NCBI GenBank assembly: GCA_913776825.1
Contig: CAJYPV010000026.1
Location: 372,001 to 436,000, forward strand
Reading direction: 5' to 3'
Source of the DNA: Burkholderiaceae bacterium
GTDB taxonomy: Bacteria; Pseudomonadota; Gammaproteobacteria; Burkholderiales; Burkholderiaceae_C
Length of the DNA: 64,000 nt
The stretch's first letter is position 1. Each line of letters opens with the position of its first letter. Below, one piece after another: positions 9,408-17,033 of the stretch. The notes under the pieces were generated by a model. That model had not been told where the DNA came from. It was given only the letters and a program-made list of their open reading frames with translations, and searched no databases. A program made the translations under genes and the position numbers.

Positions 9408-9616
9408 GGGCGATGGGGACGTGAGTGTAGGACGGTGGGGCAGGGCCGCGCGGTCGATTGGCGCGCTGGGCGGCGGCGTTGCTGCGACCGATCAACCTGG
9501 AACCGGCTGCTGCGGGCCGAGACAGATCAGCGGTGCGCGACTGGCGATCTGATGGCGATGCGTGGATCGGTGGTGAACGGTTGGCTGCGCACGCCATGGG
9601 AAACGGGAGCTCTCGT

Positions 9617-9865
9617 ATGACACGACTTGCGATTGGCCGATTCGTCTGGGGCAGCGCTGCCGCCCTCTGCGCTGGCGTGATGTTCTGGTTGTTGGTCGCA
9701 GGCGCCGGCCGCGCATGGGAATGGCTGCAGACGGTGCGCTCGGGCGACGCGATGGTGCTGGCGCACGTCGTGACCGTCGCGGTGGGGATCGTCGGGCTTC
9801 TTGTGAAGAGACGATGGGGGTGGCGCTGCGGTGAGGAAGCGGGCAAGGCCACCGATCCAGCATGA
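9617..9865 (+). CDS. Small membrane protein, hypothetical
   Basis: 82 residues from an ATG at 9617 with GGGAG 7 bases upstream. Two hydrophobic helices are visible (FVWGSAAALCAGVMFWLLV and MVLAHVVTVAVGIVGLLV), followed by a short basic tail. No family is recognised. It ends just before the duplicated tRNA fragment. It could be a chance frame, but the ribosome binding site and clear membrane segments favour a gene. Confidence 0.5.
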   Translation: MTRLAIGRFVWGSAAALCAGVMFWLLVAGAGRAWEWLQTVRSGDAMVLAHVVTVAVGIVGLLVKRRWGWRCGEEAGKATDPA

Positions 9866-9884
9866 CTGCGGCCGGCGCGCGGCA

Positions 9885-9966
9885 AAGAAAAAGCCCCGAC
9901 ATCTTGCGATGACGGGGCTTCAGATTTGGCTCCTCGACCTGGGCTCGAACCAGGGACCTACGGATT
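9885..9966 (-). repeat. 82-bp direct repeat, copy A: 3' half of tRNA-Asn plus its terminator
   Basis: Identical over 82 bases to 10853-10934. It contains the terminator hairpin (AAGCCCCG ... CGGGGCTT) and the last 40 nt of tRNA-Asn (T-arm, acceptor 3' strand and CCA, 9927-9966), and stops inside the anticodon stem. The 5' half of the tRNA is absent here. This is the pattern left when a mobile element integrates at the 3' end of a tRNA gene. Confidence 0.85.
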
Positions 9967-10852
9967 GAAGGGCCGAGGTGACGGGCGCCACAGAGGCCGG
10001 TGAGCCGAAGATGTTGAACGGTTTTTCCAACGGCCAACCCTCGGTATCAGCCCATGATCAGACGAGGATGGGCCGGTTCCCTGCACCCGTTAAAACGATG
10101 ATCGTTTCGGTTTTGAGAGATCTCGGCGAGATGCTGAAGGACCACATCGTCCTTCATTCCTGCATCGGTCATTTGCATGTCGGGTCAGCGATGTCATAAC
10201 CCAACCACAGATACAAATGGGTTTGAAGCCGATCCCCTTGCGTGGCGTGAAGGTGAATTCCTTCTGAGCTTGTGCAGACCGTTGCCTTCATGTGCGAACT
10301 GTCCGGTGCACGCCCCTCAATCAAATAGTCTTGGCTCCGCAAGAGCTTGAAATCACCCATGGCCGCCATCCCGATGAAGGGGCCTTTTGGCCAATTCGCA
10401 GGGGTGCGGGATTCGTAGGTGAATGCGTCGCTATCGGTCAGCTCGTTGCTGGCGACGATGTCCTCTTCGCTAAGCTTGAATTGCGATGCTTTGAGCCGCT
10501 GGCAGCATTGGGTGCCGTGCGTTGAATCCGGGAACTGCAATTGAACGATGTGTCTCGGGTCCAGTTTCGTCGCCGAGATGAGGATGAGCTTCCCCTTGTT
10601 GGTCGCCTTGATGATGGCGAAGTCCGGCGTCGTGGCCGACATGGAAGCGCTACTGATGCTCGCCAGCGCGAGTGCGGCAATCCATGGCTTGGTGACCATC
10701 ATCAGATCTGTCTCGTGTACCGAATCGATGTTGACGCCCGCCATCGGCGGCCCCATTTTGGCGGCGATTCACGTTAGTCACATCCCAACGATGCGAGATG
10801 AGAGGGCTGCCCGTCAATCACCGGCTGCCAAGTCCCCACAGCTGGGACTGCC
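9967..10852. mobile_element. Short remnant island bounded by tRNA-Asn repeats
   Basis: 886 bp lie between the two 82-bp repeats. Base composition is visibly lower in GC than the flanking genes. It contains one reading frame (10169-10702) and no integrase. I interpret it as the residue of an element that used the tRNA-Asn 3' end as its attachment site and lost most of its content. A simple local duplication cannot be ruled out. Confidence 0.5.
10169..10702 (-). CDS. Secreted protein, hypothetical, inside the tRNA-Asn remnant island
   Basis: About 177 residues from the ATG pair at 10702/10699; a longer frame to 10756 exists. The start gives a good signal peptide (MMVTKPWIAALALASISS, then ASMSA before TTPD). 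The mature part contains a CC pair, several isolated Cys residues and a closing ADPTCK, so disulfides in the periplasm are plausible. No domain is recognised. Codon use is less GC-biased than in neighbouring genes, in keeping with acquired DNA. Confidence 0.55.
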   Translation of the reverse strand: MMVTKPWIAALALASISSASMSATTPDFAIIKATNKGKLILISATKLDPRHIVQLQFPDSTHGTQCCQRLKASQFKLSEEDIVASNELTDSDAFTYESRTPANWPKGPFIGMAAMGDFKLLRSQDYLIEGRAPDSSHMKATVCTSSEGIHLHATQGDRLQTHLYLWLGYDIADPTCK

Positions 10853-10934
10853 AAGAAAAAGCCCCGACATCTTGCGATGACGGGGCTTCAGATTTGGCTC
10901 CTCGACCTGGGCTCGAACCAGGGACCTACGGATT
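10853..10934 (-). repeat. 82-bp direct repeat, copy B: overlaps the intact tRNA-Asn
   Basis: This is the matching copy of 9885-9966. Here the repeat continues into the complete tRNA-Asn gene (10895-10970). The two copies are 968 bp apart, start to start. Confidence 0.85.
10856..10888 (-). terminator. Rho-independent terminator of the tRNA-Asn gene
   Basis: On the minus strand the stem AAGCCCCG/CGGGGCTT is followed by a run of T (A5 on the plus strand at 10856-10860), 7 nt downstream of the tRNA CCA end. An identical copy lies in the repeat at 9888-9920. Confidence 0.75.
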
Positions 10935-10970
10935 AACAGTCCGGCGCTCTACCGACTGAGCTATCGAGGA
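10895..10970 (-). tRNA. tRNA-Asn (anticodon GTT)
   Basis: A 76-nt cloverleaf on the minus strand. Acceptor TCCTCGA pairs with TCGAGGA, with discriminator G and encoded CCA. The D-arm is GCTCAGTCGGTAGAGC, the anticodon loop CTGTTAA gives GTT, and the T-loop is GGTTCGAGCC. It differs from the second copy by a paired T-A/C-G change in the acceptor stem. Confidence 0.95.
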
Positions 10971-11074
10971 AAAGTACTGATCAGATCCTGTCGATCTGAA
11001 TTCTTGGGCCGCGGTCTTCGGTCGGACCTTGGCTGAAATGCGACGAAGGTCCGAAAACCTTCGTCATCTGATCT

Positions 11075-11150
11075 TGGCTCCCCGACCTGGGCTCGAACCA
11101 GGGACCTACGGATTAACAGTCCGGCGCTCTACCGACTGAGCTATCGGGGA
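11075..11150 (-). tRNA. tRNA-Asn (anticodon GTT), second copy
   Basis: A 76-nt cloverleaf identical to the 10895-10970 gene except for the acceptor pair (TCCCCGA/TCGGGGA). The anticodon is GTT and CCA is encoded. The 104 bp between the two tRNAs hold a GACGAAGGT/ACCTTCGTC hairpin at about 11042-11065, perhaps a processing signal. Confidence 0.95.
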
Positions 11151-11186
11151 TCAGAGCCTAAGAGTATACACAGAAAACTTAGACAC

Positions 11187-13400
11187 TCACAAGAGCCATT
11201 CCAAAGATGCTCGCCATGTGCGACCCGCGAGCGGATACAGGTAGACGTGGTCGTACTGGTACGGCGACTCCCGCCACGCGCGGCGGTCCGCCACGTTGTC
11301 CACGCCGACACGCCAGATCAGCATCTGACGGCCCACGTTCTGCTCGAAGCGAGCGCCCAGGTCCAGCCGCGTCCAGCCGCCAATGCTCAGGCTGTTGTCC
11401 GGCAACACCATGCGGCGGCCCTCATGCACCACGCCGGCCTGCAGCTCCAGCCCCGGCAGTCCGAGCTGTTGCCGCGCCTGCAGCTTCAGCACCGTCTCCG
11501 GCACATTGGTCGGGCGCTGACCATTGAGCGCCGCGTCCTCGCTGCCATGTCGGCGGGCGCGCAGCTTCATCGCGCTGGCCTGCACGCCGCCGCCCTGCCA
11601 TTTCAGATCGGCTTGCGCTTCCAGGCCGCGATGGTCCTGCGTGCCATCGAGCCGGCGCAGCAGGTTGCCCTGGTCGTCGCCCTCCACATCCCGCCAGGCC
11701 GGCTTGCTGATGTCGAAATAGTTGACCGACCAATCCACCGTCCGGCTGCCCGACTTCAGACCGATCTCCCATTGCTTGCTGCGCATCGCCGGCAAGGCCT
11801 GACCCTTGTTCAGATACTCCGGCCGATTGGGAACGACGTCCGATTCGACGCCTTCGCCCCAGCTCGCATAGGCCAGCAGTTGCGGGTCGATGGCGAAGCT
11901 CAGCCCCAGCCAAGGCGTGGTGACGGATTGCGAATAGCCGGTCGGCGCGTCCTCGCCCGGCGCCGCGTTGACGAGGCGGCTGTCCCGATGCAGACGTGTG
12001 TGACGCAGGCCCAGCCAGGCCTGCCAGCGCTCGGTGAGTTGCACGGCGTCGCGCAGATAGAGCTCGGTGCTGCGCTCGTCGCGGTTGGTGTTGGTGGCGA
12101 GCAGCTCGGGACTCGGATCGTTCTGGATCGATCCATCGATGCGGCCGGGACCGACGCCGTTGTAGGCCTGACCCTGCAGCCGGCTCTTGAAGCGGCTGAA
12201 GAGCACGCCGGTGGTCAGCGCATGGGTGAGCCCGCCCGTGCGCAGCCGGCCCTGCGCCGACAGATCCAGCGCGGCGCTGCGACGGCTTTCGTTGTCGCTG
12301 CGGAAGTCGTATTGGTCGAAGGTGCCGTCTGAGCAGTAAGCGCTGTAGTTGTCCTCCTTGCCGCATCCGAAGGGATAGGCCAGGCGGTCATCCGTCGTCA
12401 GGCGTTGGAGTGCGGCATGGGCTTGCAGCGTCCAATCGGCATCCAGACGATGCTGGACGCGAACCGACGCCGTCTGTCCTTCAAAGACCACGGGCCGGCT
12501 CCAGCGCTGATTGTTGAGATTGGTGCGCGGGTCGATGTCGTGCGCATCGGGCAGCACACTGCCGAGCAGGCTGAAGCCGGGCTGGCTCGGTTGGCTCTGG
12601 CGGTTCAATTCAACTTCGGCTTCCACCAGGGTGTCCGGCGTCAGGCGCCAGTCGCCGGCGACGGCGATCATCCAGCGGCTGCCTTTGGCGTCTCGCGCTT
12701 GCGGATCGAGATGGGCCGCATTCAGATTGACCCGCAGGCCGAAGGCTTTGTCGTTGCCGCGTCCGTCGCTGAAACGGTGGCTCCAGTCCATCGACGATTC
12801 CACCGTGCCGCGCTCGCTCACGCCGAGGCTGAGGCTGGTCAGCTCCACCGTCGGCCGCTTGACGACCAGATTCACCAGACCGCCCGGCGCGCTCGTGCCG
12901 GCCTGGATGCCGCTGGTGCCCTTCAGCACCTCGATGCTGGACTTGTTGGCCAACGGCAGCGCGGTCTCGGCGTTGATCGGCAGACCGTCGCGACGGTAGT
13001 TGAAGCGGTTGTCCAGGTCGTAGCCGCGGATCTTCAGATAGGACACATAGCCCGGCGAGTTGTAGCTGTCGCCGACGCTGGCCTCCAGCAGCGCCAATCC
13101 GGAGAGTTGATTCAGCCCGCGGTCGATGAGTTGCTCACTGCCGATGATGGCGGCCTGCATCGGCAGCTTGGCCACCGGCGTGTCGCCGAAGCCGCTCAGC
13201 GCGACCGGCGCTTCCGAGGCGCCCTTGATGACGACGCTCGGCAGCGCGGTGCTCGTGGAGGCAGGCTTGTTGGCGGGATCTGACTGCGCGGCGGCTTGCA
13301 GGCCGATGCCGCCGGCGATCAGCGCGATCGCCAGCCGGCTCAGACGCGGCGCGGCGGCGAAGGCCGATGAAGAAACGAAGGAGAGAGACGAAGTTGCCAT
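11187..13400 (-). CDS. TonB-dependent outer-membrane receptor under TPP riboswitch control
   Basis: About 737 residues from the ATG at 13400, which yields a typical late signal peptide (LAIALIAGGIGLQAAAQ). The frame is open up to an ATG at 13493 that sits directly on the end of the riboswitch, so translation may begin there (768 residues). The plug domain is at about residues 60-200 (LKIRGYDLDNRFNYRRDGLP, then IEVLKGTSGIQAGTSAPGG). The 22-strand barrel ends in the expected aromatic/hydrophobic terminus WRASLEWLL. It is annotated by family as a siderophore-type receptor. The TPP riboswitch instead points to uptake of thiamine, its phosphates or a pyrimidine precursor. It needs ExbB/ExbD/TonB, which are not in this window. 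Confidence 0.9.
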   Translation of the reverse strand: MATSSLSFVSSSAFAAAPRLSRLAIALIAGGIGLQAAAQSDPANKPASTSTALPSVVIKGASEAPVALSGFGDTPVAKLPMQAAIIGSEQLIDRGLNQLSGLALLEASVGDSYNSPGYVSYLKIRGYDLDNRFNYRRDGLPINAETALPLANKSSIEVLKGTSGIQAGTSAPGGLVNLVVKRPTVELTSLSLGVSERGTVESSMDWSHRFSDGRGNDKAFGLRVNLNAAHLDPQARDAKGSRWMIAVAGDWRLTPDTLVEAEVELNRQSQPSQPGFSLLGSVLPDAHDIDPRTNLNNQRWSRPVVFEGQTASVRVQHRLDADWTLQAHAALQRLTTDDRLAYPFGCGKEDNYSAYCSDGTFDQYDFRSDNESRRSAALDLSAQGRLRTGGLTHALTTGVLFSRFKSRLQGQAYNGVGPGRIDGSIQNDPSPELLATNTNRDERSTELYLRDAVQLTERWQAWLGLRHTRLHRDSRLVNAAPGEDAPTGYSQSVTTPWLGLSFAIDPQLLAYASWGEGVESDVVPNRPEYLNKGQALPAMRSKQWEIGLKSGSRTVDWSVNYFDISKPAWRDVEGDDQGNLLRRLDGTQDHRGLEAQADLKWQGGGVQASAMKLRARRHGSEDAALNGQRPTNVPETVLKLQARQQLGLPGLELQAGVVHEGRRMVLPDNSLSIGGWTRLDLGARFEQNVGRQMLIWRVGVDNVADRRAWRESPYQYDHVYLYPLAGRTWRASLEWLL

Positions 13401-13493
13401 CGATATGCCGAAGCCCGTGATGCGATGGCAGGTCGGCAAACCGGACACGCCGATGAGAAGTCGGGATGTCGGACACGAAGTGTCGGGTGGCAT

Positions 13494-13585
13494 GCTTCCC
13501 TGCGCGAGGATTACCTCAACAGGTTCAAAGGGACTTTCTCAGCCGCGCCGTCGACGAATCGATGACGCAGCACCCCTAGCGAAAC
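13494..13585 (-). promoter_or_regulatory. TPP riboswitch (THI element)
   Basis: Read on the minus strand, the segment has all the hallmarks: P1 GTTTC/GAAGC, GCTAGGGGTGC, the GGCTGAGA motif of the pyrimidine pocket, CCCTTTGAACCTG, then the pyrophosphate side GAGGTAATCCTCGCGCAGGGA. It ends at the base before the ATG at 13493, and AGGGA could act as the ribosome binding site, so TPP binding would hide it. A hairpin CTCGCCGG/CCGGCGAG and a possible -10 box (TACAAT) lie just upstream. Confidence 0.88.
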
Positions 13586-13932
13586 TCGCCGGACAGGCCG
13601 GCGAGCGGCTGGGATTGTAAGAGATGCCAATCAGACCTTTGATGCCATGCGCTACTTCAGCCTTGGGGATTTAGCTGCCGAGCAGGACGTAACCATGTAC
13701 CCGCCGTCGTTGAGCGGGCCTTGGATGAATCCCTAGCTCGACGCGCAGGGGGAACTGGGAGAGACTCAATTGAAGGCAAGGCTTGGCCCCTTCTAGCGGT
13801 GTCTGCCAGAGCGCGCAACTCTCTCCGGTTAAGTCGCTTCTCGGCTGGCCTGCGTGACCGCCTGACACTGCCAATACCGCTTCTTGGAAAGGCCGAGAGC
13901 GGTGGCCGAATCCTCCGACCTTCTGCGTTCAG
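13586..13932. other. Intergenic region between the riboswitch and the RES-domain gene
   Basis: About 350 bp. The left end holds the promoter of the riboswitch-controlled receptor (minus strand). The rest has no convincing gene; short frames here lack ribosome binding sites. GC drops towards the right, marking the edge of the accessory patch. Confidence 0.45.
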
Positions 13933-14865
13933 ATGCTCATTTCCAAACACAGATCAACCATTGAACAGGTACTTGTAGAGATCCGGGCTGGGCGATCACC
14001 AGATTCGATTAACGCTGCATTTGATATCCTCCATTCGACGACCGAAAACCTTCGCCTTCAGGCACCTATCCTCCAGAAAGGGGCCAGACTTTTCCGAGTG
14101 CGAAAGATGAATGCGAAGGCCGCAAGCCGGAACGAAGTTGGAGCCCCTCCGCCAGGGCTTGCGCCTCTAGGTCGCTTGAACTGTCAGGGAGACAGCGTCT
14201 TGTACTTGGCTGACTCGCCTGCCACTGCGTTCGCTGAGTCCCGTGCGGCTCCGGGGCACTATTGCCTGTCGGAATGGGTCACAACAGCTGAACGGATCGC
14301 ACTCGCGAACGGGGGCTTCGACAGTTCTGAACTGAACAGCTTCTTTGGAGCGCCGATTCCAAGCGATGGTGCCCCGATAGGAGGCGAGGAGGATCGCGAG
14401 GTCGAGGCCCTGTATCGGGAGATCTTCTCGCTGGATGCGACCGACGATCCGAAGCTCTATTGGTGGTCCATCGCATGTGGCCGAGTGAACCGTTTTGCCG
14501 CGAAATGCGGGCGCACCGGCTCTCGAATGGTGCACGGGAATACGGTCCTTGAAGGTGAGTTCCCTTTGGCAGGCATCGCATACCTTAGCGTTCAAAAGGA
14601 GCGGCAGTCGCTGAACTGTTGTCTAAACGATCTTGGAATGACGTACGTCGAACTTGTGAACGTGCAGTGGGTGAGCTTGGGATCAGATGGAAAGTACGCA
14701 AGCTTGGATATCGCAACCTCGTGGGAAGCTGATGGCTCTCTGAACTGGAGCGGGCGTCCCGCGAACTTGATCCTCGGACCGGGCCAAACGGCTCAACTCA
14801 GAAGGATGAGTGAGACCGTCTGGGAGTACCGGACGGTTGATGGCGCACTGCCTCGTGTCTCTTGA
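13933..14865 (+). CDS. RES domain-containing protein (toxin-like NAD-degrading fold)
   Basis: 310 residues. The RES core is visible at about residues 52-110: the LFRVR strand (Arg55/57), GRLN (80-83), VLYLADSPATAFAES with Tyr91 and Glu102. These match the conserved Arg-Tyr-Glu set of RES toxins, which deplete NAD+ by phosphorolysis and act in type II toxin-antitoxin pairs. The protein is longer than classical RES toxins (~150-230 residues): it has a ~50-residue helical N-terminus and an extra C-terminal part. No Xre/MbcA-type antitoxin is adjacent, so it may be an orphan or work differently. GC is clearly lower than in the flanking housekeeping genes, suggesting transfer. Confidence 0.75.
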   Translation: MLISKHRSTIEQVLVEIRAGRSPDSINAAFDILHSTTENLRLQAPILQKGARLFRVRKMNAKAASRNEVGAPPPGLAPLGRLNCQGDSVLYLADSPATAFAESRAAPGHYCLSEWVTTAERIALANGGFDSSELNSFFGAPIPSDGAPIGGEEDREVEALYREIFSLDATDDPKLYWWSIACGRVNRFAAKCGRTGSRMVHGNTVLEGEFPLAGIAYLSVQKERQSLNCCLNDLGMTYVELVNVQWVSLGSDGKYASLDIATSWEADGSLNWSGRPANLILGPGQTAQLRRMSETVWEYRTVDGALPRVS

Positions 14866-14895
14866 AGTTCTGGCTCAAGTCGATCCGGTAGGGTG

Positions 14896-15321
14896 TTAGC
14901 CAGTAAAGGACTCTTGCAAGGCCCCCACATTGCAGGCAGGGCATTCAATGCGGTGGAACAGCCAAAGCCTTAGTTCCAATAGTCCGCACTTGGAGCAACT
15001 CACCCGCGTCACATCGACCCATTCTTCCTTCTTCGGCGCACCGGTAGCGAACCAAGGAAGGAGCTCGCAGAACTGCTCCGTCTTTTTCCATGCAGGCCAA
15101 GGATGATGCTTAGTGACCTGTGAAAAATCCCGCACGAAGACCGCATGCGCAAGCGGATCAGCACCAGAATAGTCTTTCCCGATCAAGTGCTCTTCGCAGC
15201 ACTCAAGGCAGATCGCGAGTCGTCCCCAGATGCTTTTGCCTTGGCTAGGATACGTGTCAGGTCCAGCGCATAGGCAGAACTTGCACTTGTTGCACTGGAA
15301 CAGCGTATGCGGGAGGCTCAT
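14896..15321 (-). CDS. Cysteine-rich zinc-ribbon-like protein, hypothetical
   Basis: 141 residues. Four cysteine clusters are spread along the chain: CNKCKFCLC near residue 10, CLECC near 38, CSKC near 109 and CPAC near 127, with HH and H residues between. That makes one or two zinc ribbons or fingers likely. No family name is recognised. It lies convergent with the RES gene and on the same strand as the Mrr-like nuclease, in lower-GC DNA. A nucleic-acid or protein-binding accessory role in the same module is possible but not shown. Confidence 0.55.
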   Translation of the reverse strand: MSLPHTLFQCNKCKFCLCAGPDTYPSQGKSIWGRLAICLECCEEHLIGKDYSGADPLAHAVFVRDFSQVTKHHPWPAWKKTEQFCELLPWFATGAPKKEEWVDVTRVSCSKCGLLELRLWLFHRIECPACNVGALQESFTG

Positions 15322-15501
15322 GAACGCCCAAGGTCATCTTTGACTGCCATGATGCCGATTCTGCCTTCAAGGCGCTGTCCTTCTCCGCTGAAGAGCCGAT
15401 GTCCGCTCTAGGCTGGTAGCAGTCCTTCAAGTGACGCTGCCCGACCAACTGCTGCCGGCCCGTAGCAGCCTTGGGCAAGGCCAAATCCGATGCCCTGCCC
15501 A

Positions 15502-16434
15502 TCAACGCCAGAAGGCGTTGTAGTCCGGGGCTGCCCTTGGATCGTCCTCGGCCCGATGTCCTATAAGGCCGCTGAACTTGATGCCCGTCGTTTCAGGATC
15601 CGGCTCATCTTGGGCAAGCCGACGCCATTGGTTCAAGACGACAGCTGGGTCAATGGCGCCGCTAAATCCGTTGGTGATGAGATGCCCTGTCTGCTCGTCC
15701 CGAAGGCCGCGGACTTGTTCCAACGGCAGCAGACCAAAGTAGCGCTCAGCCTTCACCGCCATCGACACTGTGAATTCGAGGGGAACACGCATGCCGTAGC
15801 CGTTGTCCGCTAGCACGGTAAGAGTTTCAAACAGCGGAACCTCGTCGTATGTTCCCGGTTCAGTGGGATAGAGACCCTTGCTCCATCGATCCAGTCCCGC
15901 TTGCAACGGGAATCCCAAGGAAGTACCGTCCTCGGCGAACGCCTCAAGGCGGGTCAGAAAATCGGGTTTCAGCATGAATGGCACCGGTGCTTGACACCCG
16001 ACACCAAAGCCCATCGCAGCGCTTCGGAAATCACATACTGCGGGGATACGCACGGCGCGGGTCTGCCACTTGTGCTTAGCTGTATCGACTACGCTGTAAA
16101 GCGCGATGTTGAGTCGCTTGGCTCGCTTCTTAGCCGACACGCTAAAGCCATTTGGGCACACCATCGATCCTTGATGCGCTCCTACATCGCGAACCAGTCC
16201 GTGGAATTCCTCGACGCCTTTGACATCGACTGGTTTCTTGTAGTCCTTGCAGTCGATAACGATGCGCATATGGAACTGGCCGATCTGCTGCTCTACCAGC
16301 ACATCGATCTGCCGTTCGGTCTCGCTCTCGGTTCCGTAGAGCATTACGTTGTGGGTTACCGTAGCGCCTGGCGCCAGATCGCGCTGGATCTCGGCGATCA
16401 GCTGTTCAAGTTGCCGCCAGTCTGGCTCGACCAT
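15502..16434 (-). CDS. Mrr-like restriction endonuclease-fold protein
   Basis: 310 residues from the ATG at 16434, chosen because GAGGGAGA lies 6 bases upstream; an in-frame ATG at 16455 has no such site. The N-terminal ~130 residues look like a PD-(D/E)xK nuclease of the Mrr_cat type: RQIDVLV (Asp44) followed by IVIDCKDYKKPV (Asp61-x-Lys63), then VKGVEEFHGLVRDVGAHQG and a strand/helix ending in ALYSVVDT. The ~180-residue C-terminal part is unrecognised. Lower GC and the neighbouring RES gene suggest a defence-type accessory patch. No methylase is present, so this is not a classical type II system; modified-DNA cleavage as in Mrr is one option. Confidence 0.72.
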   Translation of the reverse strand: MVEPDWRQLEQLIAEIQRDLAPGATVTHNVMLYGTESETERQIDVLVEQQIGQFHMRIVIDCKDYKKPVDVKGVEEFHGLVRDVGAHQGSMVCPNGFSVSAKKRAKRLNIALYSVVDTAKHKWQTRAVRIPAVCDFRSAAMGFGVGCQAPVPFMLKPDFLTRLEAFAEDGTSLGFPLQAGLDRWSKGLYPTEPGTYDEVPLFETLTVLADNGYGMRVPLEFTVSMAVKAERYFGLLPLEQVRGLRDEQTGHLITNGFSGAIDPAVVLNQWRRLAQDEPDPETTGIKFSGLIGHRAEDDPRAAPDYNAFWR

Positions 16435-17033
16435 ATTGGTTCTCCCTCGCGCCAAGACATGGCTGCGCAGGCGATGCTAGCTGAACCAGACTGCCGCAAA
16501 GCAACCGTTAGCGCGGTGCGGCCCATGGCCGGGCGCAGATCTTCGAGCCACGAAGACCAATGTCCGCACTCGCTGCAAAGCGGACATCGCGGTTCAACGG
16601 CGGTCGCACGGTCGCTCGCTCGCCAGCCCCGATGTTTATCTTTGTAGGCTGAGGCTTACCTCGTGCCGATCCAAAGATCGACATGGCGGCCGAAGCCGCC
16701 GATCAGGTTCAAAGGGACTTTCTCAGCCGGCCCGCTGATGGATCAACGGCGCCAGCACCCCTAGCGAAACTCGACGGTGAACCATCGAGCGGGCGCGATT
16801 CTACGGCAGGGGATTTCCCATACATCAGCTGGCAAGGCTGTCTCGAGACGGGACGTCATCGACGTCCGTCCAAGGCGGCGGTCGTTCAGGTCAACGGTCG
16901 AAGCGCGCCACCCCTGATCGCGCCAGCGCCGCCGGCACGAACCCGCATCCCGACGCTCCGCAAGACATCAGGGACAGCATATTGATCCCCGCGATTCGTT
17001 GAACTAAGGTGCCGCGAACACAGGGAGCGACCG
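16435..17033. other. Gene-poor spacer holding the truncated TPP aptamer
   Basis: About 600 bp between the Mrr-like gene and the RIP-like gene. It contains the truncated TPP aptamer (16685-16770) and the promoter and ribosome binding site (CAGGGAG at 17021-17027) of the RIP-like gene. Short frames here do not look coding. Confidence 0.5.
16685..16770 (-). promoter_or_regulatory. Degenerate TPP riboswitch, 3' half replaced by a UUCG hairpin
   Basis: On the minus strand it carries GTTTCGCTAGGGGTGC, GGCTGAGA and CCCTTTGAACCTGATC, all matching the intact element at 13494-13585. The pyrophosphate-sensing part and the closing AGGGAAGC are missing. In their place stands GGCGGC-TTCG-GCCGCC (16685-16700), followed directly by an ATG at 16684 that opens only a ~58-codon unremarkable frame. 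It probably cannot bind TPP normally and controls no evident gene. Confidence 0.7.

Larger units (their letters stand above)
13640..16680. other. Lower-GC accessory patch (RES, Zn-ribbon, Mrr-like)
   Basis: Three genes with visibly more A/T and less extreme third-position GC than the receptor on the left and the oxidoreductase genes on the right. The patch sits exactly between two TPP aptamers, one intact and one cut short. No integrase or transposase is inside it. It is likely horizontally acquired. Confidence 0.5.

Noticed and set aside
16510..16684. Small minus-strand frame (~58 codons) beginning at the ATG behind the truncated TPP aptamer
   Set aside because: No family, no ribosome binding site apart from the hairpin, and a composition unlike a protein. 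Kept only as part of the aptamer description.
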